The notes under the pieces are model-generated. The model saw only the letters and a list, made by a program, of their open reading frames with translations. It did not search any database and was not told the origin of the DNA. Shown one piece after another: positions 19,105 through 28,915 of a stretch of DNA of 64,000 nucleotides; within the stretch, counting starts at the first letter, position 1, and each line of letters opens with the position of its first letter. Origin of the DNA: Campylobacter aviculae (GTDB lineage: Bacteria; Campylobacterota; Campylobacteria; Campylobacterales; Campylobacteraceae); assembly GCF_005406215.1 (NCBI RefSeq), contig NZ_NXMA01000010.1, positions 19,247-83,246 of the forward strand, written 5' to 3'. The position numbers and the translations under genes were made by a program.

Positions 19105-20277
19105 ATGCTTATTAAGAATGCAAAAATTTATGGTAAAGAGTTGCAGGATGTTTTAATTCAAAATGGAAAAATTGTAAAAATAGATTTTAATCTAGAGAGT
19201 GATGAAATTTTAGACGCTAAAGGAATGACTTTACTTCCTTCTTTTGTAGATCTAAATGTTAGTTTAAAAGATGATAAATTTTCTTTAGATCATTTAGAGT
19301 TTTTAGAACGCGAATGTTTAGAGAATGGTTTTAGTGCGATTATTTTGCGTGATTGTATGGATTTTGATGAAGAAATTTTTTCGCTTTTTTTGCAAAATTT
19401 AAAAAATAAAGATTTGATGATTTTACCAAGCATACGTGCTTTAGATACTCAAGGGAAAATTAAAAATTTAGCCACACTTTTAAATAAAGGCGCAAATGCT
19501 TTAGAATTTCAAAGCTCTAGCGATACAAATTTTTTACGCGTGGTTATGCAATACGCTTTAATGAAAGAAAAGGCTATTTTTGTTCGATGTGATGATAAGA
19601 ATTTTGATGATAATGGCGTAATGAATGATTGTGAGACGAGTTTTAAGTTAGGACTCATAGGAATGAGTGCGGTTGCAGAAACTAGCGAAGTTGCTAAAAT
19701 AAAAGAAATAGCTAGATTTTACGGTGTAAAAGTGATTTATGATCTGCTTAGCCTCAAAAGATCTTTTGAAATTTTAGATCAAAATGATCTTAAACTCGTA
19801 AGCATACACCATTTGATTAAAGATGATAATGCTTGTGAGAATTTTAATACAGCAGCAAAGCTAAACCCACCTTTAAGAAGTGTAGAGGATAGACAGGCTT
19901 TGAAAGAATTTTTAAAGGAAGGAAAAATTCAATTTTTAACTTCTATGCATAGTCCTAAGTCTGCTTATTTAAAAGAATTAGCTTTTGATGAGGCAGCTTT
20001 TGGAATCGACGGGATATCTGATTTTATCAGTCTTTGTTACACCTTTTTTATTAAAGATGGTTTTTTAACCTGGAAAGAACTTTGCAATTTTACAAGTAAA
20101 AATCCTAATGAATTTTTGGGCTTGAATGCTGGAGTTATTGAAGTAGGAAAAGATGCTAATCTAGTACTTATAGATGAAAATGAAAAAAATTCTACTCCAA
20201 AAAGTTTGCTTTATAAAAATGATAAATTATTTGGAAAAATTAAAATGCATATGATTAAAGGTAGGATATTAAAATAA
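19105..20277 (+). CDS. pyrC2: Dihydroorotase homologue lacking the metal-binding HxH motif
   Basis: A 390-residue amidohydrolase-fold protein of the dihydroorotase family (Cj1195 equivalent, called PyrC2 in C. jejuni). Active type I dihydroorotases have a DxHxHxR motif after the first strand; here the matching stretch is PSFVDLNVSLKDDK (about residues 48-61) with no histidine. Other parts of the fold are kept, including AAKLNPPLRSVEDRQAL near 253 and a HSPKSA stretch near 283. It is therefore probably a non-catalytic partner, as known for PyrC-prime proteins that assemble with aspartate transcarbamoylase. AGGAGTTAAA precedes the ATG. Confidence 0.82.
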   Translation: MLIKNAKIYGKELQDVLIQNGKIVKIDFNLESDEILDAKGMTLLPSFVDLNVSLKDDKFSLDHLEFLERECLENGFSAIILRDCMDFDEEIFSLFLQNLKNKDLMILPSIRALDTQGKIKNLATLLNKGANALEFQSSSDTNFLRVVMQYALMKEKAIFVRCDDKNFDDNGVMNDCETSFKLGLIGMSAVAETSEVAKIKEIARFYGVKVIYDLLSLKRSFEILDQNDLKLVSIHHLIKDDNACENFNTAAKLNPPLRSVEDRQALKEFLKEGKIQFLTSMHSPKSAYLKELAFDEAAFGIDGISDFISLCYTFFIKDGFLTWKELCNFTSKNPNEFLGLNAGVIEVGKDANLVLIDENEKNSTPKSLLYKNDKLFGKIKMHMIKGRILK

Positions 20278-20301
20278 TTATTTTTATTCAAAATCCAATT
20301 T

Positions 20302-20343
20302 AATTTTTGCTAAAAGTTTATTTAGATATTTTTAGCAAAAATT
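20302..20343. terminator. Bidirectional terminator between pyrC2 and pit
   Basis: A 14-bp inverted repeat (AATTTTTGCTAAAA / TTTTAGCAAAAATT) with a 14-nt loop lies between the two convergent genes. T runs are present on both sides, so it can serve both strands. Confidence 0.8.
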
Positions 20344-20379
20344 TTTTATTCTTTCTAAAAGCCCTTGTGTATGTTTAGG

Positions 20380-21906
20380 TTAAATTGCTAAAGCCAATTT
20401 AAATCCTAAAAATACAATGGCTGCCATAATTCCTGCAGCAGGTAAGGTAATAATCCAAGCCAAACCTATAGGCTTCATTAATACCCAATTCGCATTTTTA
20501 TTATATATTCCTATACCTAAAATTGCACCAATTAAAATATGAGTAGAACTTACTGGAATTCCAAATTGAGTGGCTAAAAGTATAACAATACTAGCTCCAA
20601 GTTCAGCGCTAAAACCTGTCGTAGGTTTGATAGTGGCTAATTTTGATCCTACAGTAGCAATCACTTCTTTTCCTAAAAACCAAAGTCCTGCAACTAAAGC
20701 AACTCCAAACATAGCCATAGCGGCAAAAGGGATAGGGGAGTTTGCATTGATTGTTGCATTTTTAAGAACGTCTAAAATTGCCGCAAAGGGACCAATGGCA
20801 TTAGCTATATCATTAGCACCATGAGAAAAAGCAAAGCTTGATGCGGTAAAAATTTGAAACCAAGAAAAAAGTCTATCTGTAGTTTTATTGAGTTCATTTT
20901 TTTTCACAATTTTAACAATAGCAAAAGTGATAACATAACTAATTGTTCCTAAAATTCCTATAATCCAAAAATTTTGTAAAATATCCAAAGTACTAACGTT
21001 ATTTAGCCCTTTAAATAAAAACATTGCAGCTATAATGGCTGCACTAATACACGCAACAATTGGCATGTGTGTTTTTAAGACTGAATAAATATCTATATTT
21101 TTTTCTTTTTCTTTAAATTCCTTAATTTTACTTTTATAAAAATTACTTTCTTGCTCCTCATCATCTAAGGCTATAGCTGAAAGTTCTTTAATTTGTTCTT
21201 CTACTGATTTGCTTTTAAGATTTGATAAATAATTTTCTTTGAATCTTTTTTTATCTTTTTTTACATTTTTCAAATCTTCGCTTAATTTTTCAGAGGGTTT
21301 TAGTATATTTTTATCTATATAAGAATAAATAAGATAAGCTACAAGTCCTCCCAAAAGAGGAGAGGCAACCCAAGATATAGCAATTTTTACAATTCCACTC
21401 CATTTTACCATAGAAAGAGTTTGCGTTCCATCAAATTCTAAAAGTCCCATCATGATACTAGCACCGACAATACCACCCACTATGCTATGAGTAGTGGATA
21501 CAGGCAAACCTTTTTTTGTAGCTATAAATATCCAAAGTCCAGAACTAAGAAGAGCTGCTAACATAATAGCAACAAAAAGCATAGGATTAAATTCTTTAGG
21601 AAAAGAAACTATTCCGCTACGTATAGTTTGTGTAACTTCAGCTCCGGCAAAGATGGCTCCACTTAACTCAAAAACCGCAGCTATAATAAGAGCTTGTTTT
21701 ATAGTAACTGTTTTAGCTCCAACACTTGTTCCAAAAGAATTGGCTACATCATTACCACCTATATTAAAAGCCATAAATATACCGAAAATAGAAGCGAGTA
21801 TAAAGAGTATAAATTGGTGTTGAGATATGTATCCAAATCCCCAAATAATAAAAGCAATTACACTAATAATAAATATAATAAATGCTACAATATTATCTTT
21901 TTGCAT
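20380..21906 (-). CDS. Inorganic phosphate transporter, PiT family
   Basis: A 508-residue inner-membrane phosphate permease (Cj1194 equivalent). The two PiT signatures are present: GGNDVANSFGTSVGAK near residue 50 and GANDIANAIGPFAAI near 364. About ten to twelve membrane segments flank a large charged cytoplasmic loop (about residues 205-270, rich in K and E). It is expressed leftwards, convergent with pyrC2, and shares a 127-nt divergent spacer with the next gene. Cation-coupled uptake of phosphate is the family function. Confidence 0.92.
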   Translation of the reverse strand: MQKDNIVAFIIFIISVIAFIIWGFGYISQHQFILFILASIFGIFMAFNIGGNDVANSFGTSVGAKTVTIKQALIIAAVFELSGAIFAGAEVTQTIRSGIVSFPKEFNPMLFVAIMLAALLSSGLWIFIATKKGLPVSTTHSIVGGIVGASIMMGLLEFDGTQTLSMVKWSGIVKIAISWVASPLLGGLVAYLIYSYIDKNILKPSEKLSEDLKNVKKDKKRFKENYLSNLKSKSVEEQIKELSAIALDDEEQESNFYKSKIKEFKEKEKNIDIYSVLKTHMPIVACISAAIIAAMFLFKGLNNVSTLDILQNFWIIGILGTISYVITFAIVKIVKKNELNKTTDRLFSWFQIFTASSFAFSHGANDIANAIGPFAAILDVLKNATINANSPIPFAAMAMFGVALVAGLWFLGKEVIATVGSKLATIKPTTGFSAELGASIVILLATQFGIPVSSTHILIGAILGIGIYNKNANWVLMKPIGLAWIITLPAAGIMAAIVFLGFKLALAI

Positions 21907-22033
21907 TCAATAACCTTTAGGTATTTTTTCAACGTTTAATTATACCTTTATAATTTTAAAAATGCAAATCTTAAGAAATTTTTATTTTAGTATAATAAAA
22001 TTTATATTAGAATAACATTTTCAAGGAAAATGA

Positions 22034-22843
22034 ATGGTTAAAAATGCTTTGTATTTATTAATTTCCTTTTCTTTGTTAAATGCTACTGAATTGGAAAATA
22101 CTTTAGTAAATAATAATCATTGGCATAGTTTTGATATACAATCTGTAAAAAAACCACCAAGGATTCAAGAGAAAAATTTAGACATTTCAAGTGGTTTAAA
22201 TAATTTGTTATCAAAGGCTTTAGAAAATAGAAATGGTATCGATACGACCGATGGTTTATTAGATCTTCAAAATGAAATTTTGTGGCTTAAAAATTTAAAT
22301 TCAATCTACGAAAGCGACAATGATTCTTTGCTTTTTCAAAAAGAAATTTTTTTAACACAAAATGGATATAATTATTATTCTAGCGGTCTAGTCAATCGTT
22401 ATAAGAAAGATGCTTTTTTATTTGGTTTAAATGGATTTATTGATAGGCAAGAAGATCAACAAAACGATATTAAAAGTTTTGGCGCAGAATTTGGTTATAG
22501 CAATTGCATTAAAGCCTATGGTAATTATTATATTTTAGATGAAATAGAAAAAAGTTTTCAACTAGGCGTTAGTTTTATTGATCCTACATATAGCGTTCTT
22601 ACTTTTGATGTGATTAAAGATGAAGAAAAAACTAATTATCAGTTGATTTATTCTCCTTATAGTATTTTTAATTTAAGTTTAACACGTCGTATTTACACTA
22701 ATGTAGATGTTGATAATGATATAGTGGTGCAGTTAGGATTTAATTTCAATTTTAGAAAAAGTTTTTTAAAACAGCTTCATAAACAAGATAATATTTTCCA
22801 AGAAATCAATCGTTATGATTTCCTGGAAAGAAGAATTTATTAA
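22034..22843 (+). CDS. Exported beta-barrel protein resembling inverse-autotransporter barrels
   Basis: A 269-residue protein (Cj1193 equivalent, usually annotated only as periplasmic). It has a signal peptide (MVKNALYLLISFSLLNATE, cut near residue 17-19). Residues about 105-255 alternate polar and hydrophobic positions like beta strands and read like the beta-domain of intimin/invasin proteins: FLFGLNGFIDRQ, then SFGAEFGYSNCIKAYGNYY, then YQLIYSPYSIFNLSLTRR and a final VVQLGFNFNF. No passenger domain follows, so this would be a barrel alone. AAGGAAAATGA precedes the ATG. It ends in a 4-nt convergent overlap with dctA. The barrel call is my inference from pattern. Confidence 0.65.
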   Translation: MVKNALYLLISFSLLNATELENTLVNNNHWHSFDIQSVKKPPRIQEKNLDISSGLNNLLSKALENRNGIDTTDGLLDLQNEILWLKNLNSIYESDNDSLLFQKEIFLTQNGYNYYSSGLVNRYKKDAFLFGLNGFIDRQEDQQNDIKSFGAEFGYSNCIKAYGNYYILDEIEKSFQLGVSFIDPTYSVLTFDVIKDEEKTNYQLIYSPYSIFNLSLTRRIYTNVDVDNDIVVQLGFNFNFRKSFLKQLHKQDNIFQEINRYDFLERRIY

Positions 22844-24216
22844 CTCATTCCTGCATTATGAAATTTTTCTGGATTATCCATAGCGTAACGGAATTTTTCC
22901 CAATCAATTTGTTTATCCCAAATTGAAACAATTAAAGCCGCGACACTATTACCGCAAAGATTTCCAACCGCTCTCATTTCAGACATAAATTTATCAACAC
23001 CTAAAAGAACACCTATGGCAGCAACTGGCAATACCTGTGCTAAAGTAGCGTTTGCTTCAGATATTTCCATATTTCCTAAAGCTGCTAAAGTGCTACCTAA
23101 AACTATAAATCCAGATCCCGTAACACCTACAGCACCTTTTGAAGCTATCATAAGAACGATTAGAATGCTAATTTCGTGCGCTAAGGTTAGATTGACATTG
23201 AAGGCTTGCGCTAGGAATATTAAACTCATAGCTAGATAAATATTGGTACAATCAAGATTAAAGCTATATCCTGTTGGCAATACTAATCCAACAGTAGCTT
23301 TAGAAAGTCCAGCTTTTTCTAATTTTCTCATCAAAGGAGCAAGAGCTGATTCGCTTGAACTTGTAGCAAAAACAATCAAAACTTCCCTAGAGATAAATCT
23401 CATAAATTTGAAAATATTAACCTTAGCTAAATAGCAAATAATCCCTAAAATTCCAAATATAAAAACAAGACAAGAAATCAGCATTACCAAAAGTAAATAA
23501 GCAAGATTAATTAAAGAACCAATCCCATATTGTGCTATAAGAACGGCCATTGCAGAAAAAGCTGCTATAGGACTAAAATACATTATAATTTGTAAAATTT
23601 TAAAAACAAAATTTTGTAAAACTTCTAATACCCTTTGTATGGCTTGTTTGTCTTCATTTCTCATTAAGGAAATAATCAAAGCCGTAACAACAGCAATAAC
23701 CAAGACTTGTATCGTTTTACCTTCGGTAAAAGGAGTAATGATATCTGTTGGCATAGCGTCTTTTAAAATATGCATGATTTCTGATTCTGCGCTTACTTCT
23801 GTAGTTTGAGAAATATATTTTTGAACACTTTTTGTATCAAGTTGATTAGGATCAAGATTCATCCCGTGCCCTGGTTGCATCACATTTGCCATAAAAATTC
23901 CTATAGCCAAAGCCAAAGTACTTACCACTTCAAAATAAATAACAGCTTTAGCACCTATACTTCCAACTTTTTTTAAACTTTCAAGACTAATAATTCCTAA
24001 AACCAAGGTTACAAAAATAATAGGTCCTATTAGAACTTTTAAAGATTTGATAAAATATTCAACACCAGGTTTGCTTGCTATAGCCAATTCTTTATCCACA
24101 TAGCCAAGTATAACACCTGCAACAATACCCGCAATTACCCAAAAACCTAAGCTTTTAAGTATTCGTTTATATAAAGGCGGTTTAATTTCCGCAAAAGTTT
24201 GACTTAAGGTTTCCAA
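22840..24216 (-). CDS. dctA: C4-dicarboxylate:cation symporter
   Basis: A 458-residue inner-membrane carrier of the DAACS family (Cj1192 equivalent) for uptake of succinate, fumarate, malate or aspartate. It has about eight membrane segments plus the re-entrant loops; the substrate region reads VLPTGYSFNLDCTNIYLA near residue 315 and KGAVGVTGSGFIVL near 355, as in DctA. The ATG is preceded on the minus strand by AAGGAGTTTTTTT. A 208-nt divergent spacer with the cetC promoter lies upstream. Confidence 0.93.
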   Translation of the reverse strand: METLSQTFAEIKPPLYKRILKSLGFWVIAGIVAGVILGYVDKELAIASKPGVEYFIKSLKVLIGPIIFVTLVLGIISLESLKKVGSIGAKAVIYFEVVSTLALAIGIFMANVMQPGHGMNLDPNQLDTKSVQKYISQTTEVSAESEIMHILKDAMPTDIITPFTEGKTIQVLVIAVVTALIISLMRNEDKQAIQRVLEVLQNFVFKILQIIMYFSPIAAFSAMAVLIAQYGIGSLINLAYLLLVMLISCLVFIFGILGIICYLAKVNIFKFMRFISREVLIVFATSSSESALAPLMRKLEKAGLSKATVGLVLPTGYSFNLDCTNIYLAMSLIFLAQAFNVNLTLAHEISILIVLMIASKGAVGVTGSGFIVLGSTLAALGNMEISEANATLAQVLPVAAIGVLLGVDKFMSEMRAVGNLCGNSVAALIVSIWDKQIDWEKFRYAMDNPEKFHNAGMS

Positions 24217-24310
24217 AAAAACTCCTTATAAATTTAAGATATTCTAAATTTTGCTTTAATAAAATCTTAGCAAAAATAATAAAATATAAACTAAAAAATA
24301 GGATTAAATT

Positions 24311-24340
24311 TTGACAAAAAATTAATTTTTTGACTATAAT
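24311..24340 (+). promoter_or_regulatory. Sigma-70 promoter for the cet genes
   Basis: TTGACA (24311-24316) and TATAAT (24335-24340) are separated by 18 nt, an unusually complete promoter for this genome. The leader to the cetC ATG is about 105 nt and AT-rich. Confidence 0.75.
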
Positions 24341-24451
24341 GTTACAAAAATTCTCAATTAATACAATTTAAAATTAATTATATATTGATGTTATATTGTA
24401 TTAGAATTTTATGATTATTAATTTATGTATAGAAAGGATGTTATTATAGTT

Positions 24452-24952
24452 ATGGAAGAAAAAGAAATAGTATTAGATAGTAATGCTTTGATTACTTCAA
24501 AGACGGATCTTAAGGGAGATATTATTTATGCTAATGATGATTTTTTAAAATACGCAGGCTATACAATGGATGAACTATTGTATAAACCCCATAGCATTAT
24601 AAGACATGAAGATATGCCTAGAACGGTTTTTAAATGCCTATGGGATTATATACAAAAAGGTGATGAAATTTTTGCTTTTGTGAAGAATAAGGCTAAAGAT
24701 GGAAGATTTTATTGGGTTTTTGCAAATATAACTCCATCTTTTGATATGGATGGTAATATTATTAATTACTATTCTGTTCGACGTGCTCCAAATCGAAAAG
24801 CTTTGCCTGTTATAGAAGATGTTTATAGAATCTTAAGGGAAAAAGAAAAACAAGGCGGTATGAAAGCTGGACTTGAAGCTTTGACCGAAATTGTCGATTC
24901 ATATAAGGTTACATACAATCAACTTGTTTTTGATTTACAAGAGAATTACTAA
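24452..24952 (+). CDS. cetC: PAS-domain energy taxis protein CetC
   Basis: A 166-residue cytoplasmic PAS protein (Cj1191 equivalent) that works with CetA and CetB in energy taxis in C. jejuni. The PAS core runs SKTDLKGDIIYANDDFLKYAGY (about residues 17-38), then RHEDMPRTVFKCLWDYI and GRFYWVFANITPSFDMDGNI. Related Aer-type domains bind FAD. I use the ATG at 24452, which follows AAAGGATG at a long but usable distance; an in-frame ATG 27 nt upstream has no ribosome site. It is a close paralogue of cetB. Confidence 0.85.
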   Translation: MEEKEIVLDSNALITSKTDLKGDIIYANDDFLKYAGYTMDELLYKPHSIIRHEDMPRTVFKCLWDYIQKGDEIFAFVKNKAKDGRFYWVFANITPSFDMDGNIINYYSVRRAPNRKALPVIEDVYRILREKEKQGGMKAGLEALTEIVDSYKVTYNQLVFDLQENY

Positions 24953-25066
24953 TTTTAGATTAATTGATATTTAAGTTTATCATAGATAAAATTATTATTT
25001 AAATCATTTTTAGTTTGAAGATGGTTTTGTTAAGGTTAAATGAAATTTGAGAAAACAAAGAGATGA

Positions 25067-25076
25067 GGGGGGGGGG
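25067..25076 (+). repeat. G10 homopolymer at the cetA translation start
   Basis: Ten Gs directly after an ATG (25063-25065) and A, and 10 nt before the ATG at 25087. Such runs in Campylobacter vary in length by slippage. Depending on the start used, this tract either lies inside the first codons or forms the ribosome-binding region. Confidence 0.9.
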
Positions 25077-25086
25077 TATAGTCAAT

Positions 25087-26463
25087 ATGAATAACGGATT
25101 GTTTTTGACTATTTTTTTAAGTGTTTTAGGATTTCTTGGATCCTTTTTTATTCATGTGTATATTGGAGTAGCGATTTTTTCTTTGATTATTGCTTTATCT
25201 ATTTATCTTTATATACATCTTAAGGATGAACAAATAATGATAGATAAATTATATAATCTTTGTAAAGAGCTAAAAGAAGGGAATTTTGACAATAGGATTG
25301 TTTATGTTAATACAAAGAGTAAAAAATTTGCAGAAATTGCTGATAACTTAAATAATACTATTGATAATCTTGAAGCTTATTTAAGAGAAATCAATACTTC
25401 TATAAGCTGTTCTCAACATAGAGAATTTTATCGTAAAGCTTTACCTGAAGGGTTAAGAGGTATATTTGCTCATAATATCGAATTTATAAATAAAGCGTTG
25501 AGCAATATTGAAAATACTGCAAAATCTACATTTAAAAATGCCCTATCAAGAACTTTAATGGATTTAAGCCTTGGAAATCAAAACAAGGATATGTCTCAAA
25601 TTTCAACTTCTTTAAATCAGGATATCGGTGTAATGAGGGGTGTCCATGAAGCTGTGAATTCTATAACTCGCACGGCTACAGAGAATGGAAATGAAGTGGA
25701 TTCTTTACAGAATTCTATGGTTTCTTTAATGGAAGTGGTAAATTCTAGCAAAGAAACTGTTCAGACTTTTGTAACCAATTCTCAAAGCATTACTTCTGTG
25801 GTTGAGGTGATTAGGGATATTGCAGATCAAACCAACTTACTTGCTTTAAATGCGGCTATTGAAGCAGCACGAGCTGGAGAGCATGGGCGAGGATTTGCTG
25901 TTGTGGCTGATGAGGTTAGAAAATTAGCAGAAAGAACTCAAAGATCTACAAGTGAAATTTCTATAGCAATTCAGACTATGCAACAAGATTTCGTTAATAT
26001 TCAAAACGATAGTGAACAAGTTTTTGATATAGTCAGTCAATCTGAAGAAAGAATTCATAAGTTTTCTGAAGCCTTTAAAGGTTTGGAGGAAAATAGCTCT
26101 ATGTTAGGGAAGGATTTTGCAGAATTAGCCAATAGATTGATTTTATCTGCCATTAAAATTGATCACATTCTTTATAAATCTAATATTTATTTAAACCTTA
26201 ATGGAGCACAAGAATTTAATCTTTCTAGCACAGATCCAATTTCAAATCTTTGTTTAGATGAAAAAGTAAAAGAGGAGATTGGTAAATTTATTTCAGATTC
26301 AGAATTGGATTCAGCTAAAGAAATAATTAGAGACAATGCGCAAAATGCTATAAAAGAATCAGCTGCGGAACACATAGATCAAAAGATTTATGATTTAATT
26401 GTTAATGATATCAGTGCTTTAGAACAAAAAAGTAGTGAGATTTTAGACAAGTTAAAGATTTAA
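25087..26463 (+). CDS. cetA: Energy taxis transducer CetA (methyl-accepting type)
   Basis: Membrane-anchored chemotaxis transducer that pairs with CetB to signal energy status to CheA/CheW. From the ATG at 25087 it has 458 residues: an N-terminal membrane hairpin (about residues 4-48, no periplasmic sensor), a HAMP-like linker, and the highly conserved signalling tip [30 protein letters not shown] around residue 247. An alternative in-frame ATG at 25063 would add MRGGGIVN, encoded through the G10 tract. The family length and the lack of a ribosome site before 25063 favour 25087. The C-terminal part ([12 protein letters not shown]) resembles the start of a CZB domain. Confidence 0.88.
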   Translation: MNNGLFLTIFLSVLGFLGSFFIHVYIGVAIFSLIIALSIYLYIHLKDEQIMIDKLYNLCKELKEGNFDNRIVYVNTKSKKFAEIADNLNNTIDNLEAYLREINTSISCSQHREFYRKALPEGLRGIFAHNIEFINKALSNIENTAKSTFKNALSRTLMDLSLGNQNKDMSQISTSLNQDIGVMRGVHEAVNSITRTATENGNEVDSLQNSMVSLMEVVNSSKETVQTFVTNSQSITSVVEVIRDIADQTNLLALNAAIEAARAGEHGRGFAVVADEVRKLAERTQRSTSEISIAIQTMQQDFVNIQNDSEQVFDIVSQSEERIHKFSEAFKGLEENSSMLGKDFAELANRLILSAIKIDHILYKSNIYLNLNGAQEFNLSSTDPISNLCLDEKVKEEIGKFISDSELDSAKEIIRDNAQNAIKESAAEHIDQKIYDLIVNDISALEQKSSEILDKLKI

Positions 26464-26473
26464 GGAAAATAAA

Positions 26474-26971
26474 ATGCCAAAAGAAATTTTTTTACAAGAA
26501 GGTACTTTGATAACTTCAAAAACGGATTTAAAAGGTTTGATAGTTTATGCAAATAATGATTTTTTAAAATATGCAGACTTTAGTATGAAAGAAGTTTTAA
26601 ACCAGCCTCATAATATAGTAAGACATTCAGATATGCCTAGAACTGTATTTAAATTTTTATGGGATTATGTGAAAGAAGGCAAAGAAATTTTCGCTTATGT
26701 TAAAAATAGAACTAAAAATAATGACTATTATTGGGTTTTTGCAAATGTAACTCCTTCAATAGATACTAATAATAATGTGATTGGTTATTATTCTGTAAGG
26801 CGTATGCCAAATAGGAATGCCATAGCGACTATAGAGAAGCTTTACAACGATTTGTTAAAAATCGAGCAACAACAAGGTATTAATAAAGGTGTAGAAGCAT
26901 TGAAAGATTTCTGTAAGAGTACAGGAAAAACTTATAATGAATTAATATTTTCTCTTCAAAATTCCAAATAA
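26474..26971 (+). CDS. cetB: PAS-domain energy taxis protein CetB
   Basis: A 165-residue PAS protein (Cj1189 equivalent) that acts as the sensor for CetA, probably through bound FAD. The core is SKTDLKGLIVYANNDFLKYADF (residues 12-33), RHSDMPRTVFKFLWDYV near 53 and YYWVFANVTPSIDTNNNVIGYY near 83. It lies 10 nt after cetA with AAGGAAAATAAA before the ATG. It is similar along its whole length to CetC two genes upstream, which suggests an old duplication. Confidence 0.9.
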   Translation: MPKEIFLQEGTLITSKTDLKGLIVYANNDFLKYADFSMKEVLNQPHNIVRHSDMPRTVFKFLWDYVKEGKEIFAYVKNRTKNNDYYWVFANVTPSIDTNNNVIGYYSVRRMPNRNAIATIEKLYNDLLKIEQQQGINKGVEALKDFCKSTGKTYNELIFSLQNSK

Positions 26972-26980
26972 ACTTTTAGC

Positions 26981-27011
26981 GAGACTTGAAACAGAGTTTG
27001 TTTTAAGTCTC
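26981..27011 (+). terminator. Hairpin after cetB
   Basis: A 13-bp stem (GAGACTTGAAACA / TGTTTTAAGTCTC, one G-U pair) with a 5-nt loop (GAGTT) lies 10 nt after the cetB stop. It lacks a long T tail, so termination strength is uncertain. Confidence 0.65.
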
Positions 27012-27018
27012 AGTATTA

Positions 27019-27024
27019 TATAAT
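27019..27024 (+). promoter_or_regulatory. Candidate -10 box of mnmG
   Basis: TATAAT, 32 nt before the mnmG ATG and right after the cetB hairpin. Confidence 0.55.
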
Positions 27025-27055
27025 CTCACTCTTAAAATCATTCTTAGGAAAAAAT

Positions 27056-28915
27056 ATGTTCGATATTATTGTCATTGGTGGCGGACATGCAGGTATCGAA
27101 GCAAGTGCTGTTGCTGCCAAAATGGGCAAAACAACTTTGCTTTTAACCACGCTTATAGAACAAATTGGTGCGGCAAGTTGTAACCCTGCTATCGGAGGAC
27201 TTGCTAAGGGGCATTTAGTTAAGGAAATTGACGCTATGGGTGGTTTGATGGGAGAAATCACTGATATTGCAGGAATACAATTTCGCGTCTTAAATGAAAG
27301 TAAAGGTGTAGCAGTTCGCGGAAGTAGAGCTCAAATTGATATGGATAAATATCGTATCATTGCACGCAATAAGCTTTTAAAGCTTGAAAATTTGGAAATC
27401 TCACAAGAGCAAGTTTGTGAGCTGATATTTGATAAAAACGCTGTTATTGGAGTAAGAACTAGCTTAAATAATGAATACAAAGCTAAAAAAATCATTCTAA
27501 CTACAGGCACTTTTTTAAATGGACTTATCCATGTGGGAGAAAATAAGCTTGAGGCAGGACGTGTTGGAGAACTTGCTTCTATCAGCCTAGGGAAGAATTT
27601 ATCACACACTGATTTAAGAATGGGGCGTTTAAAAACAGGGACTTGTCCTAGAGTGGATGCAAAAAGTATCGATTTTGATGTTCTTGAAATTCAATACGGA
27701 GATCAAAATCCTAAGGCTTTTAGCTTTAGAACAAAAGATTTCAATCCAACGCAATTACCATGTTATATAGCAAGAACAAATTTGAAAACACATGAGATCA
27801 TCAAAAATAATTTTTATCGAGCCCCTCTTTTTACCGGTCAAATTGAAGGAGTAGGCCCAAGATATTGTCCTTCTATAGAAGATAAAATCAATCGTTTTGC
27901 AGATAAAGAAAGTCACCATCTTTTTATAGAACCTCAAACGATTGATGCTACAGAATATTATATCAATGGTTTTTCAACCTCTTTGCCTTATGAAGTGCAA
28001 AAAGAAATGCTTAATTCTATAAAGGGATTTGAAAAAGCTAAAATTACACGTTTTGGTTATGCTATTGAGTATGATTATATCGATCCTACCGAGCTTTATC
28101 ATACCTTAGAAACTAAAAAAATTAAGAATCTTTATTGTGCCGGACAAATTAATGGTACAACTGGTTATGAAGAAGCTGCAGTACAAGGATTTATGGCAGG
28201 AATTAATGCGGTTTTAGCACTCAATGGTAAAGATCCTTTTATTTTACATAGAGATGAAGCTTATATAGGCGTTTTGATTGATGATTTGGTTACAAAAGGA
28301 ACTAAAGAGCCTTATAGAATGTTTACTTCAAGGGCCGAGTTTAGATTGCTTTTAAGAGAGGAAAATGCCATTATTAGACTTGGACAATATGGAAAAAATT
28401 TCGGACTTTTAAATGATGAAGATTATGATTTTATAAAAAATATAAAAGAAAATTTAGATAAGGGTTTAAATTTTCTTTTAAAAAAAGAATTAACCCCTAA
28501 TAATCAAAATAATGAATTTTTGGCTCATTTGGGTGAAGAAAAAATCACTTCTATAGTAAGTTTGCAAAAAATAGTGGCACGTTCCAGCTTTAACATAGAA
28601 AAATTACAAAAATTAGATGTGATTTTTGAAAAAATGGACGATTATTCCTTAAGAGAAATTTTAAATGAAGCTAAGTATTATCATTATATTGTTATGCAAA
28701 AGGCACAGGTTGAAAAAATGAAAAGTTTAATCGATATGAAAATTCCAGAAGATTTTGATTTTAAAAGCGTGAGTGGTTTAAGCAATGAAGTGATTGAAAA
28801 ACTTAATTTACATAAGCCTTTAACCCTTTTTGCTGCGAGTCAAATCAGTGGTATTACTCCGGCTGCTTTGGATATTTTACAAATTTGCATTAAGATACAG
28901 AAGAAAAAAGTTTAA
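27056..28915 (+). CDS. mnmG: tRNA uridine-5-carboxymethylaminomethyl modification enzyme
   Basis: FAD-dependent enzyme (GidA) that with MnmE modifies the wobble uridine of some tRNAs. The 619-residue protein has the FAD motif [12 protein letters not shown] at residues 5-16, [20 protein letters not shown] near 40, and [13 protein letters not shown] near 148, and [13 protein letters not shown] near 335. The ATG follows TAGGAAAAAAT. The next gene starts directly after its stop codon. Confidence 0.96.
   Translation: MFDIIVIGGGHAGIEASAVAAKMGKTTLLLTTLIEQIGAASCNPAIGGLAKGHLVKEIDAMGGLMGEITDIAGIQFRVLNESKGVAVRGSRAQIDMDKYRIIARNKLLKLENLEISQEQVCELIFDKNAVIGVRTSLNNEYKAKKIILTTGTFLNGLIHVGENKLEAGRVGELASISLGKNLSHTDLRMGRLKTGTCPRVDAKSIDFDVLEIQYGDQNPKAFSFRTKDFNPTQLPCYIARTNLKTHEIIKNNFYRAPLFTGQIEGVGPRYCPSIEDKINRFADKESHHLFIEPQTIDATEYYINGFSTSLPYEVQKEMLNSIKGFEKAKITRFGYAIEYDYIDPTELYHTLETKKIKNLYCAGQINGTTGYEEAAVQGFMAGINAVLALNGKDPFILHRDEAYIGVLIDDLVTKGTKEPYRMFTSRAEFRLLLREENAIIRLGQYGKNFGLLNDEDYDFIKNIKENLDKGLNFLLKKELTPNNQNNEFLAHLGEEKITSIVSLQKIVARSSFNIEKLQKLDVIFEKMDDYSLREILNEAKYYHYIVMQKAQVEKMKSLIDMKIPEDFDFKSVSGLSNEVIEKLNLHKPLTLFAASQISGITPAALDILQICIKIQKKKV

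Noticed and set aside
18657..20277. Horizontal transfer in the gpsA-pyrC2 block
   Set aside because: Codon and base use look the same as in neighbouring genes, and the order matches that remembered from C. jejuni.
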